The notes beneath the pieces are model-generated. The model searched no databases and had not been told where the DNA came from. It saw only the letters and a list, made by a program, of their open reading frames with translations. DNA of 64,000 nt from Hydractinia symbiolongicarpus (Eukaryota; Cnidaria; Hydrozoa; Anthoathecata; Hydractiniidae). The stretch covers positions 20,889,001 through 20,953,000 of the forward strand of contig NC_079875.1 of assembly GCF_029227915.1 (NCBI RefSeq). Reading direction: 5' to 3'. The position numbers and the translations under genes were made by a program. Below, one piece after another: positions 1 to 12,019 of the stretch; the stretch's first letter is position 1, and each line of letters starts with the position of its first letter.

Positions 1-356
1 TTAAAAGCTCTAATATCCGGATGTCTGGGAGACTGTCAAAGCCTTAAACTGTTTTTATTGATTTTAAATTGTTAAATAATTATGACATAATAATTGTTTG
101 ACTTTGACGTCATTGTCTCATTTTATTATCTTAAATGCATGGTGGGATTGTGGTGACTCGATATATACATAAACTGTCCCATGTGATTGGTCAAAGGTTA
201 TCCGCATAGAAAGAGAGATTACATTTGTGCATATTTTTCTTCTCTCTAATATATATTGATCGCTCAAAAAGATAAACGAAGTAGCTACAGATAGATTACT
301 TCAAATTTTGCTATCATTAAACTATAAATGATAATAAAAACAAGTCTAACGTCACT

Positions 357-590
357 ATGAATGACGTATGGTTAGGGTTACTTCGTGGTGCGTGGCCTTG
401 TGGTTACGGAGTTCATTTCGCAATCCTAAGGTCTGTGGTTCGGTCCACAACGCAGACATGTTTAGCAAGTGTCTTTACAACAGCTACGGGTCAACCCATG
501 CCATGTGAGGGAAATTGGGTAGGTACTACTGGTGTATACCTAATGTATACATTCCGAACACAGGATCCATATTGATAACAGTGTTTCCTA
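357..590 (+). repeat. tRNA-derived SINE-like unit
   Basis: The stretch from about 388 to 455 resembles a tRNA-derived pol III head. An A-box-like TGGTTACGGAG is followed about 35 bases later by a B-box-like GGTTCGGTCC, flanked by short complementary ends (TGCGT and ACGCA). About 120 bases of unrelated body follow. A 72-codon ORF runs through it but resembles no protein I know and is best explained as chance reading of the repeat. No clear tail or target duplication is visible, so the boundaries are approximate. Confidence 0.4.
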
Positions 591-1980
591 CACTGAAGTG
601 GCTATATCCTGTATAAATAATCGAAATAATAATATGGAAATAAATAGTCACTGCCTTTCCGAAATGATCGTCCGTGACGTCATTTGAGTTTCTTTCAAAA
701 TTGGACTTAGCTATTGATTGTTCAGTCTTTTAGTGATTATATTAAACTATCGAACTTAGTAATATATGCATACGCAATATTAAGTCTTTGGTCTTGCCTG
801 CCTGTTTACATCACGTATCTAAAATATTTTAAAATTATTCTAATGGCTGTCCTACATGTACGTTTTCCCTATTTGAAAAGTTACATAAGCCTGGCACGTC
901 ATCAAAATGATTGAATCCAGCGCATGGTGATTTTGCTGACCTCGTTTTCACATTTTCGCCGCCCACATTTAGCAGGGTCAAATTCTGAATCAGGAAAATA
1001 ATCCCTAACAGGTTTTTAATTATCTAAGAATGTGAAAACTGAAGAGGTACATTTTTGATGGGTTTTGCATGCTGATAAATGGAACATGCGGTACTCATTA
1101 TTACGCAGCCTTTTTGACTTTTTTTTGTTTGTTTTGACTTTTGAAGTTGATTATCTGCATTGTCGTTAATCAATTTTAAGATATTACCATTAATTCTTTT
1201 TCTTCTATCCATCACGTCTCTCTAGGTTTAGCTAATGTTGTTCGGCCTCTGCATTGATCATCTGGAAGAAATGAAGAACCATGCATCCACATAATGATGT
1301 AATCTAAATTTGCAAACACAGATGTTTTTTAAAAAAAAAAATTCATCCTCTAGATGTACTCTAAATTTCAAGGCTACAAAAAAGCAAAATATTCTGTCTA
1401 AAGTTGACCTTGCTTGCACTTGACACTTTTGGGGGAAGGGGTCTGTTCCCATTGACTACGTCCCTTTTACAAGCTTTGGGCAGTGTTTTACCCAATAAAA
1501 TGCTCTAACATGTAAATAAGCATAAAAAAGTGAACTTCTTGCTTCCGCAAATGATACCCAAAACAGTTCATTGAGTTGACACAATTGAGTATGAAAATGT
1601 TTTTAAAGTTTCCTTCTTATCTCTTGTAAATCACAAATCGTCATTGCTACCAGAAAATCAACCAAAGTTAAATACCATCTCCATCTGTTAAAAATCGGCA
1701 AAAAATGTCGGTAAATTCTTAGTCGGTAAAAATATTAGACACAAGCACAAAATTACACAGTCATTCTTAAGAGACAGTTTTTCAGTTGGTGGAGCCAGAT
1801 TACAAATTTATGTAAAATTTATGTTTAAGACTAATGTTGACTTTTTCGGTGCTTGATAATTCTTTAAAGTGCTGACGCGTCCGCCTGTCTGCCATTGGCT
1901 TTGCCCCTACATTTTACCAACTGAGTATTGTTAACATAGGCACCAATTTTCCTTTTTTTAAAGGTGTATTGGTACAGACT
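591..1980. other. intergenic, nothing recognised
   Basis: AT-rich DNA with only short chance ORFs on both strands. There is a TGACGTCA CRE-type palindrome near 674. I see no gene, RNA or element boundary that I can support. Confidence 0.5.
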
Positions 1981-2835
1981 TAGGGGCGGATTCACACATT
2001 GGCGAATTCGACACTCGCCTAAGGAGAAATTTAGCTTTCCCCCGCTTTCTAGAATCGTAACAATTAGGTTCCATTTTCACTTCGCTTTTTTATATTATGT
2101 TGTAGCAGTGTCTCCTTCACGGTGTTTTGCCGTGTCTGCAAGATTTTTCCTAGTGCTACGGTACCGATTTAATATTTTGTCCTATTTCATACTTCAGGCC
2201 TGTTCCAAGAGACTCCATAGGCTACCGTAAAATTTGGTATAGTCAGCGAGAAGCAAATCTCGCCGACTTTACCAAATAAAAAAAAGCCAATAAAGCCTAT
2301 TTACATATGCATTTTTGTGATGTTGTTTTTTGCTTATTTTTCTTTCAGGCCTCCTCTTTCATGTTATTAAATGTTTTGAATAGATTAAATATGAAAATTA
2401 GTTATTAGTAATATATACTGTTTTGCATTACCGAATTATAAGAATTATATGTCTTTTTTACTTAATTTAGTTTCCAAAAATGTATAGCCTCTAAGAGCTA
2501 TTATATTCACCCATAAGAAGACGTTTTGCTGGTTAGCTAATTTTAGCCTTATTCTTCTGAAAACATTATTTGGCTTTGATTTAAGAATTTTATGATTGTT
2601 TATTCCAAATTAAATGTAAGAAATAGACTTGTAAAGGTCCTGTCCGCTGCATTTTGAAGTGCTGAAATAGGTAAATAAGCCCCAGACCTCACTTAAGGGG
2701 CTTACAGCACCCCACCCCCCCCCCCCCCCCCAAGACCCCCATCTGATTTTAACACGCGCAATTTTTGCGTAGTAAAAATTTTGGCTTCGCTTCGCAAATC
2801 TGCCTAAGGAGAAAAAAATCCTGTATCCGCCCCTG
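1981..2835. mobile_element. hAT-like non-autonomous element
   Basis: The left end reads TAGGGGCGGATTCAC. The right end, reverse-complemented, reads CAGGGGCGGATACAGG, a start I associate with many hAT-family terminal repeats. The sequence AGACTT lies just outside both ends but offset by two bases, so the target duplication is imperfect or blurred. A short motif, GCCTAAGGAGAAA, occurs near both ends. The interior has no transposase ORF. It holds an imperfect hairpin at 2232-2275 (arms starting TTTGGTA and ending TACCAAA) and a long poly-C run near 2715-2731. It is therefore a deletion derivative or MITE, about 855 bp long. Confidence 0.55.
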
Positions 2836-4074
2836 AGACTTGTTGTTGAGATTGTTGTTGTTTAGATTCTTGGATGCTTTTTTATATAATAATTTCATAT
2901 CAAAATTTGACCTGAAAATATCCGTTATTACGTCTTCTGCTCGGTTAAATGTTCTTATTCTTAAGGTATCTGGATTCTCTATAAATAGGAGTCACAGATA
3001 CTGATACCAATTATTGGGTCAAAATTTGGTCACTTTTTACCTACCATTTTCGCCGATTCTGCCCTACACTTTCTTCTCCTTTATTAAGACTCGTAATTTG
3101 TTAAAAATAGTAGCTGAATCGTTACGTTGCTAGGATGATGCGCTGGATACGTACGATGGGAGGAAATCTGATGACCGGAATATGTACGACGTGCGAATTC
3201 ATGGGTTTTCCACGGGCTAGCGACTAGTTTATCTATTTAATAACAGCCATATTTTGTGTGTTTAAGATGGTTACGCGCAGCTCCATTTCGGCGCCCCCGC
3301 AGACGCAATAAATTGTTGACAGCGAATCCGACTAATCTTTAATAATCATAGGATTATTTTGTGCGTGTGTCTGAAATGTTTATGTGTGTTTAAAATTTTG
3401 TGTGTGTGCCGACCGCAGCCTTATTTCACCCCCTTATTTCACCCACTTTCAAAGGGTCCTTATACATTAATTACATCAGCGTTATAAACAAGCTCGATAT
3501 ATTGAACGCAACGGAAAAAAGCAACTTAAAAAAAACATAAAAAGGGCGGCTTACACCGCCTTACAACTAGTTACTTCAAATGCTTGCTTTGAGAAGTAAT
3601 TTTTCAGGAGAGAGTGATCGTGTTGAAAATATTCAGTCAGCACAAGTGACTAAATCCTGTGCAACTTTTAGTTTGGCCTATTTTGTTTTAAGAGCTAAAG
3701 TATTTTGTCTTAAACAATTTTACAAGTACAGATGTTAAAAGAATATTAAGAAACGAAGCTACAAAAATCATGAACAAGATAATGTCCAAGCTTGAATTTC
3801 ACCTGAATCTTAATTTTTTTCATATTTTCTCACAATTTGCAATGTTTATTAATCACGTCTTCCGCTTGTAATTTCAAAAAATTGTGACTTACTAATTCCT
3901 CCTAATTGCGAAGTCTTATATTTACGTTACATGAATTATGGTAGGATTTTGAATTTTTTTCTTCCTTTTCTCTCTCTTTTTAGAAGTTATTCTCACAAGA
4001 TATTTACTCTTATTATTTAGTCTTATTATTACCTATTATTGTATGAATGAGACTAACTAAAAAGTGCTAGGTAT
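2836..4074. other. intergenic, nothing recognised
   Basis: No ORF of note, no RNA gene, and no repeat structure that I can delimit. Confidence 0.5.
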
Positions 4075-4085
4075 TAAAATAGATA

Positions 4086-4135
<50 letters not shown>

Positions 4136-4260
4136 TATTTACCCAGGATAGACTCTTACCCAGGATATTTGGGAGCTCCTTAATCCTATGTGGATCCTCC
4201 CATTTCATATCCCTGGTAGGGCTAAAAATGGATAATCTCCTGTGACCTTGTGACGACAAA
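4075..4260 (-). repeat. SINE/LINE 3' end with (TAA)n tail
   Basis: On the minus strand the segment ends in CTATCCTGGGTAAATAATAG followed by about 16 TAA triplets. The same 3' end, including the first bases of the TAA tail, closes the SINE at 26760-27110, although the bodies differ. A shared 3' end with an A-rich simple tail is what one expects of elements mobilised by the same LINE partner. CCTGGGTAA also occurs a second time a few bases upstream. The 61-codon ORF here has a poly-Asn end that is just the translated microsatellite. Confidence 0.6.
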
Positions 4261-7090
4261 TTAAGTATTTCTGTATCTTTAATATTTCGTGTTCTATTAA
4301 TATTTGAGGTTAATTTGTTGATTTTGTGTATTAATTTCGTTAAAGAGATTTAAAATCGCACGCATATAAATGTGAAAAAGAAAGAAAAAGAACTTAAGTC
4401 AAAAAAAAGGAGTAAATTTTAAAAGCATTTAACTAGCGACGAGAGTTTCTGTATATAATTGACTAAAATTTGACTAAAAAGAAAAGATTTACAAACGAAA
4501 AAATCAAACCAAATGTTGATTTCCTTAACTTTGGTGGGAGCAGTCAGGTTGTGTACCTTAAAAATATGAATAGCAACAACAAAGGCTAGCTTTGTCATTT
4601 TGTTACATCTTCAAAAGTTTTTGTTTTATGTTATCTAACGTCTGGTTTGTAATCTTTTGGTTGCAACAACCATTGGAAAACAAGCCTGAACTCCGAAAAA
4701 AGGAATTGATTAGATATCCAAACAATAGAACTGTCTACTGCTTTGTACCTACCCTCTTTTGTGGTAAGTTATGATTGCAAAGAACTTAGGGTTTAGCTAA
4801 GGGTATTTCTTTGGAATTTAACTCTTATTTTCGTTGCAGCAAAAAGATAGTTGAACATGAAAAAATTCGCCTCTTGAAAACTAAACCCATTAATTATTTA
4901 CTAATTAACCTTTAGGGAAAAATCAGAGGATGGGCAAGTAACTAATATTAAAACTTCAGTCCAAACTGGATGTGGTATTTTTTTACAATTTCCCAGCTTT
5001 AATTTTTATTTAAATTTGTTTTTTTTGAAAATATGCGTTCGAATTTAAAGATGGTGATTAAAGTTTTAGATAGAGGTTGTTGAGGTTATCTTAAAAATAC
5101 CATAGCTACAAGTATCAATAAAAACAGGGACAAATTGTTCTTAGTGTGATCGGTACTTTTGGAAATGCATCAGCATCGACGTTCTTATAAACTAGATTCT
5201 TCTTAAAAAAGTTTAAGCCATTTTAAACTTTTCACCCCTAGTTATATTCGTTCATGTTTCAGTAATTTTAATTAGACTTGATGTTTACCTTGATTGGTTT
5301 GTTTCTTTTCTTTTCATTTTCTTTATTTTTGTTTGTCCAGGACGCGTCGGAGTAATAAATCGGAAAATATGGGCTAAACCAACGCTAAAATGTGACCCTG
5401 ACGATAGCATAGTAGTGTTCATCCATACATTAAGAACTTTCTCCCTGCACAAGTAGTATGAAACGGGTTATCGAGCATGAACTGTATTGGTGACATATAT
5501 ACACTGATTAAAAAACAGTGACGTGTTTACTGAGAAGACAAAATCAGTTACAAAATATTTTTTGTTTCAAGGTTAAAAATATTTAAAGGTCAAAGAGAAA
5601 ATAATCCTCTCCCTCCCTAAGTCGGAATGATGTTTTAGTGTCCGGTTTTAAATTTGTGAGTCATCCATTTATTGTGTTTTCGTCTTTCTCTACCTATTCG
5701 TACCCAGCAGTTTATTCTAAAAATTTCGATGTTCGGTAACAAGTTGTGATCTTATTTTTTTCTCGATCAAGAAGGATACTATTGGCACCTCCTTCATCCC
5801 CTCATTTTCCGTTACGTCCGGTAGAGAAAGAGCAAAACAATACACCGGAAGTTAATAATTAATGTATATTACTTTCACATCAGTGTCTCGTTACGTCAAA
5901 TGTGTTTATTACATTTAGTAACAGCCGAGCAATTTATCCAATAGGTCTGTCGATTAGCGGTTGATAAGCAATTCAATTAGCGGTTAATTTGTGAGTCTCT
6001 TAAACGAACCTGCTCTTCACAGAAGTAAACCTCGCAGACAACGAAACCGCATTAATTATGCGTGACGTCATGTAGAGAAAACTTTAGGTCAGAGACGCGA
6101 CTAATTTCCTTGTTATCATTCGTGCAACTCATGGATTATAAGGGCTTTGTATTGCACAAAAAGCGTTTAGTGTTCAAGCTCCAAATCATGCCTCTCTGAG
6201 ATGTGTTCTTAAAAGTAGGCGTCTGCAGAGACCTGTGCACGCAACGAGTCAACAAATCGATAAAAATTTGTTTTTGTTTTTTTGCTGTTTTTTCTTTGGT
6301 ATGACTCACCAAGCAAGAATGCGAATTGTGTCAAATTAATCTATCATTCTGATGCGTCGTTCTTCTTCAAGTGGTGGAAATCGCATTGTAATAGCTATCA
6401 ACGTTAACGAGGACAACATATTGTTGTTAATCTGCTAATTAATTGCCATTCAATTGTTTAATTTAAATTTAACGACATCGAAAATTCTTTTTGTCTCAGA
6501 TGAAAAAACAAACAATCAATTTTCCTTCTTGAATGCAAACCACAAATTAAGCAAAAAATATTATGTTCGACAAACCGATTTTTACTGTGAATCTCTTTTT
6601 CTTCCTTTACCACTAACTTGGCGATGCACCAATATACACACGTTTTACCTTCCCACATGAAAAATGTATACATCATGATTAATCAGCAATTCTAATCCTC
6701 ACAATGTAGGAGAAATGTTGATTGTTGATTCGGAAGCGTTACAAAGAGCACCTGACGTAAACTTCCCTGTTGTACAGATCACAACTAGGCTAATTGGACA
6801 GTAATTAATTATGCAAAATTTATTTTCTTTGACAAAATCTTCCGACACATCAAGAATGACTAACGACGAGGATTAAGATAATGCTTTTTGTAACATAACA
6901 AGCGTCGAGGTGACACCGAAAAAAGCAGAGCACACTCCATCAGGTAGCTATTACACAGATAAAAAAGACGCGCATGCGTAAAAACGCCTCAAGTTTAAAC
7001 CCTGCATCAATGTTTTAGGATTACAACAGAGCAGGTTACAAATCCAAGTTTAAACTTCATATTAGAGACGAAAACCGTCTGCGGCTAACA
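4261..7090. other. intergenic, nothing recognised
   Basis: No coding sequence can be supported. A GTGACGTCAT CRE-type site lies near 6062. Short ORFs such as those on both strands around 6454-6676 overlap each other and have no recognisable composition or motif. Confidence 0.5.
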
Positions 7091-7350
7091 ATACCAAATA
7101 AGTCCCATACCATCACATACCAAATAAGTCCCATACCATCACATACCAAATAAGTCCCATACCATCACATACCAAATAAGTCCCATACCATCACATACCA
7201 AATAAGTCCCATACCATCACATACCAAATAAGTCCCATACCATCACATACCAAATAAGTCCCATACCATCACATACCAAATAAGTCCCATACCATCACAT
7301 ACCAAATAAGTCCCATACCATCACATACCAAATGAGTCACATACCATCAC
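7091..7350. repeat. 26-bp minisatellite, about 10 copies
   Basis: A 26-bp unit beginning ATACCAAATAAGTCCCATAC repeats head-to-tail about ten times. The first nine units are identical as far as I can read, and the last carries substitutions (AATGAGTCAC). There are no unique spacers. The homogeneity points to recent expansion. Confidence 0.9.
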
Positions 7351-9011
7351 AACAGAAACAGAAACAAAAACATTATCGTCTTCTTCATTTCAAGTTTGTC
7401 ACTTCGATACTAGATGACAGTTTTGACCGAACATCGAAACAAATTTTAATAAGAAACCGCGGTTGGTTTGAAACCATGTATAAAACATGTGCAGCGAAAC
7501 GCACTTTCGTTCGTTAAATTACAATGCATATTTTTCTACTGTTAAAACAAGCATACGCACAAACGAAATGATGACATTTACGCTGTTTTATTCCTGCGCT
7601 TCAAAAAGGAATGTAATAACGAAAATATGTTGAAATGATGATGGTGTGCCTGTTTCCACTAGAAAAAAAAAATGAAACAAAACAATCGTTTAGTTTTACA
7701 ACGCTGCGGTATTTTCACTTGAATGAAGTCCAATGTGGTAAAAATGTTCCCAGTTTCGCGACCGAGGCAAAAGGACCAACATAACACACCGTATCTGTAA
7801 ATTGAAAACTTTTTTCAAAACAATTAACCCGCCTTATGTGCGCATAAAGACATAAAGGAAAAAATTACCCTCCAATCTGAATAAACTCTCAGTTTCCAAA
7901 AGATTTATAGGACATAAAAAATATAAACAGTCATTTCTATATTTCTTTAACAAAACCTGTCCTGAGTTCTTACAATAAGCGGTCCTATTAAATGCCCACA
8001 ACAGTATCATTTATCTTTACAAAGCGCCCATGGGCGTTAATCGGTGATAATTAGTACAAGACTGACGACAGCAGGAAGACGACATATTTATGCAAGATGT
8101 AATCATTCTCCACTTACAAACATTTTTTGACAGCGAAAAATATATGTTTGTCCGCACGTCAATTAGCGGCAACTTTAAAGCCAATATTGGCAAGGTACCC
8201 CATGGTCATAAAAAACAGAAATTTAGATGGAAATAAAAACAAAATACCTGTTAATGTAACAGGAACACAACTCGATAAGCTCAAGTAAGCAAGAGAACAA
8301 ATTGAAAATAATCCATCATTTAAGTCGAAATACAATTGTTTTTTGATTTCCGCCGGTGAACTCGGAATCTTTAAAATCACCTGGGGAGATAGAGAGATAG
8401 ATAGACACAGCCCAGACCCGGACGCTACTAACGTTTGTGTCCAGGCTAAAACCTCGGAAAATTTCTATTTTTTCGAAAGCCAATTAAGTACTTCGTGTAC
8501 TCTTCGTGTGGCCAGAACATTCTTACGCTCATGACTCAAAGTGCTAACATTTTGTTGTTTGCCCCTTGCTGGTCTGGTTGGTCGTTGTAGATTTAGTGAT
8601 ACAGCTGGGGGAGCTAAACATTATTCTTTAAATTCGTGTATTTTATCAGGTAAGAATTATTTTATATATAAGTAAGAAAAGTGTGCTGGCTAGCCAGCTA
8701 TCTCAATTTTTGGTGCTGACTTGGGTCTCCTTTTGATTGGTGTCGACATACCCCACATACAACCCTCTTTATAGTCGTGAAGTTACTTAGCTATCAAGCT
8801 AGCTACATAAATAGTGCTTTGTTAGAGTGCCTTTTATTATTAAAGAGCCAGCAATAAAAAGCCTTTGTTCTGCTTTGCATAATATTTCTATGGCTAGACA
8901 CCGAACTCCTGTTCTTATGGGAAAAAGGGGCTACTTCTATCAGATAAAAAATATATATTCGCACATTCGCACAGGATTTTGTGGTGACAAAAGTTTATTG
9001 TTGCTTGCACC
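7351..9011. other. intergenic, nothing recognised
   Basis: Only short ORFs without recognisable motifs. A short GATA-rich simple run lies near 8388-8403. I see nothing else to support. Confidence 0.5.
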
Positions 9012-9110
9012 GAACAGCCAGGGTGAACTGATGATTAGCAGGTAACAGAATATATAGTTAGTCGATGCAGAATAATTAGACGCTACCGTAAGTATAATTA
9101 GCCGTTAAAA
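9012..9110 (+). repeat. possible end of the TTAA-MITE family
   Basis: CAGCCAGGGTGAACTGATGA at about 9015 resembles the terminal repeat of the element at 21389-21928 (CAGTCGGGAAGAACTGATAA), with the next bases TTAGC also shared. Both ends are followed by ACGGTA- and ATTAGCCG-like words. I cannot find a convincing matching right end, so this may be a diverged or solo end. Confidence 0.35.
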
Positions 9111-9869
9111 GCTTCTTTGTGTTCTTTACAGCTAACTGCGTCTTTTCCACGTTTTTTCTTGAAATCAGGTTAGTGTTGTTGTTTATTAATACAAAATGCT
9201 GCTGGCTGCAGTGAAATTAATAACTTTTTGCACAATCGTTTCTTGTTCCTTTTTTGGTTTTAATTAAGGCACAATTTTATGTGGCTAGCGAAAGATCAAT
9301 AACGAAGAAAAGTGTAACAATTTGTAACGTTTTACCAATGTATACCTTAAAAGTTAAAATTATATTACATTAAAAAAAATATCTATATATATATATACAG
9401 ATCATCTATTTATCTATGTAGAATAATTATATATACAAAGGCGTACAGTGTAACTAGCCGCTCATACAACTACTTATACGATAGATATTTTTTTACTTAA
9501 TTAATTAATACAACTAGCTGTTTCCCGTGGAAGAATCCACTGTATTCCATTTAATTTATGTAGCAGATATATGTCCATCAAAAAACAAACAATACAGCAG
9601 TGCGCATCTTACATCTGCATTATTATATAAATGACCAAAAAAATTAAAGGTTTTCAACAACTGCAGTATTTATGTGGCATTTAAAATCTAAATCTACTAA
9701 AATTACTTGCTCTGACCATCTGACAAATGCGAAAATTATTCGGAAAGAAGTTTCCAAAAGCATTTCAACATACATCTCACCCATAAAATTTAAATCACTC
9801 AAAACGCCACATATATACAAAAAAGCTGATCAATGTCAAACACAAATCTCTCTCATTGTATATGTTAAA

Positions 9870-11130
9870 ATCAGTTAGTTTATTGCAAACCCTGCCAAAG
9901 GTTGACACACAATGTGAAAAATAAACAATAAATTGTGCCTCTGACAGAATTTTTTATCTAAGGTGTAAAAAAAGGGATTTGCAAGGACAAATTATAATGC
10001 AATAAAACATTATTTGATATATTGCATACAGTCCTTCCTCACCAAACTTTAGACAAAATGTCAACAAAATAACGGTGTTTAAATTTAAAATTAATAAAGT
10101 CCTTTTAGCAATTTGCATGCTGTTTTACCATCAATAAAGTAAACAAAATTTCAAATCTCACATAGTATTCTGTCACAAATTTTCATAAAATATATATATA
10201 AGTCATAATGAGTCATGTTAAACAACAGCAATCAATCTGTATATAAGTTCATTTTATGTCAATTTTTGCACCAATTTTGCAACACAAAATACAAATTCTA
10301 AATAATACTAAAATCTCTTTTTTTGGTCCTTCGCATACCGACGGTCTCCCACAAAAGTTTAATCAAAATGTAAAAAATGAGAGGTAACGACAAAATCAAA
10401 GTTTGCAAAATTTAACTATTTCAGTACATATCTACTGCATATGCCCTCTAAAACAATATTTTAATCCAAAATGCCAAAGAGAAACAGTTTGCAACAAAAA
10501 TCAGTTATTTCGATAATATTGCATACACTCTTTCCTCACAAAAGCTTCACAAACTGTAAAAAAAAGAATGGTTGTAGGGAGTGCTTCTGATTCAACAAAA
10601 AAAGTTTTTTGACATATTGCATCTAGCCCTTACCCATTAAATCTTACACAAAATTTCCAAAACTATATACGATTTAGAACACATAAAATTTAAATCGAGA
10701 AGGATCAGTCATTTCGATATATTGCACGGAGTCCTCCCCAGTAAGAATTTATACAAAATATAGAAAAACAAAGCTTGCAAGGTGTAAAATTGAATTCTTC
10801 TTCTGTGTATATATATATGGTCCTTCCTCGCAAAATTAACATAAAATGTCAAAAAGGTTCAGATATAACATCTAACACAACAAAAATCAGTTCTATCAGT
10901 ATATGTCATGCCATTGTCTTCCACCAAATGTTCCCCTTAAAGTTTCACAGACACAGCCTGTAAATTAAAAACAACTAAGATCAGGTATTTTGGTCTATTT
11001 CATACCATTCTGTTCCAAATAACTTATAAAATGTAAAAATTGAGTGGTAAAACAGAAATGTCAAAAAGAAGAAAAAATAGCTTACAAAGAGTATAAAATT
11101 AAAATCAACAAAGTAGCTCTTTTGGTGTAT
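9870..11130. repeat. degenerate ~100-bp tandem repeat array
   Basis: A recurring block can be read at about 10015, 10325, 10515, 10612, 10715, 10815, 10900 and 10990. It has the form ATATTGCATACAGTCC followed by TTCCTCACAAAA and then an ACAAAATGTNAAAAA-like word. Spacing is roughly 90-110 bp, with some intervals doubled. Copies have diverged strongly, so this is an old array unrelated to the 182-bp satellite. No coding capacity is apparent. Confidence 0.6.
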
Positions 11131-11152
11131 TAAATATAAGCCATACGCACAA

Positions 11153-11443
11153 AAGGGGGATCTTCACGAAGCGAATTGAACGGCGAATTCGATGCCGAAT
11201 TCGCTTTTTAATTTTCAAGACAAAATAAATAAGGCGCCAAATTCATTGTTTACATTAGTTAACCGCGTTCTGATTGGTCAAAAACTAGCAGCGAAACCTT
11301 TAGCCCCTAAAAAGTAGGAACTGTTTCTACTTTTCAGCGAAGCGAATATTTCGATGCAAAATCAAAACAAACAAAACTGCGCATGCTCAGAAGCAATTCG
11401 CCGTCGAATTCGCCGTTCAATTCGCTTCGTGAAAATCCCCCTT
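11153..11443. mobile_element. MITE with ~50-bp terminal inverted repeats
   Basis: The left end (AAGGGGGATCTTCACGAAGC onward) and the reverse complement of the right end (AAGGGGGATTTTCACGAAGC onward) match over about 50 bp. They are rich in GCGAATTC-type words. The element is about 291 bp long and has no ORF, which is MITE architecture. The flanking target duplication is not clear (A-rich on both sides), so I leave the superfamily open. Confidence 0.85.
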
Positions 11444-12019
11444 AAAGTTGAATGCACAGCTTAAATATAGTTACAACAAATATTGAAGTAACTTTTTAAC
11501 TAGCTAGCTAGCCAAGAATGGGCTTCAACGAGTTTTATATTAACCCGTAACCACAAAGCTGAAGGAACGAATTTGAAAATGGGAGGGGACGTATTTTTTA
11601 TGATTTCGTCGCCCTGTCGTTAGTATTTTTGATAAAACTGGATATCAGATCATCGTTCTTTATGGACAATGTAGCTAGTTAACTAGCCATGTTGAAGAAG
11701 CATGCAGACGGAATGTTGCTGAATGTGGTAATTTTAACTGTTAAACTTGACATTGTTTTGTTTCTGTCCTATGAAAATGTTTTAATCGATAAATGTATTG
11801 TAGGAGTTAGATATATAATCATTTCCAATGCTTCTTAAACTTGTTTTTCGTGCTTGTTTACATTTTAAGCTACCATTTTTCTTGACGACGGGCAATACCG
11901 CAAAATATCGGCCCGTCGTCAAGAGAACTAAGCCAAGCAGAATGCCTAAAAACCCGTATTTCCCGCTTGAAAATCCAGACGGTTAACAAAACTCAGTATA
12001 TCTAGTGACATATTTGTTA
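11444..12019. other. intergenic, nothing recognised
   Basis: A short inverted repeat (GACGACGGGC at about 11884 and GCCCGTCGTC at about 11911) forms a hairpin-like structure. No gene is seen. Confidence 0.4.

Noticed and set aside
4074-4259. 61-codon minus-strand ORF with poly-Asn
   Set aside because: Translation of the (TAA)n tail of a retroelement 3' end.
7091-7350. CRISPR-like array
   Set aside because: The 26-bp units are directly adjacent with no unique spacers, and the genome is animal. It is a minisatellite.
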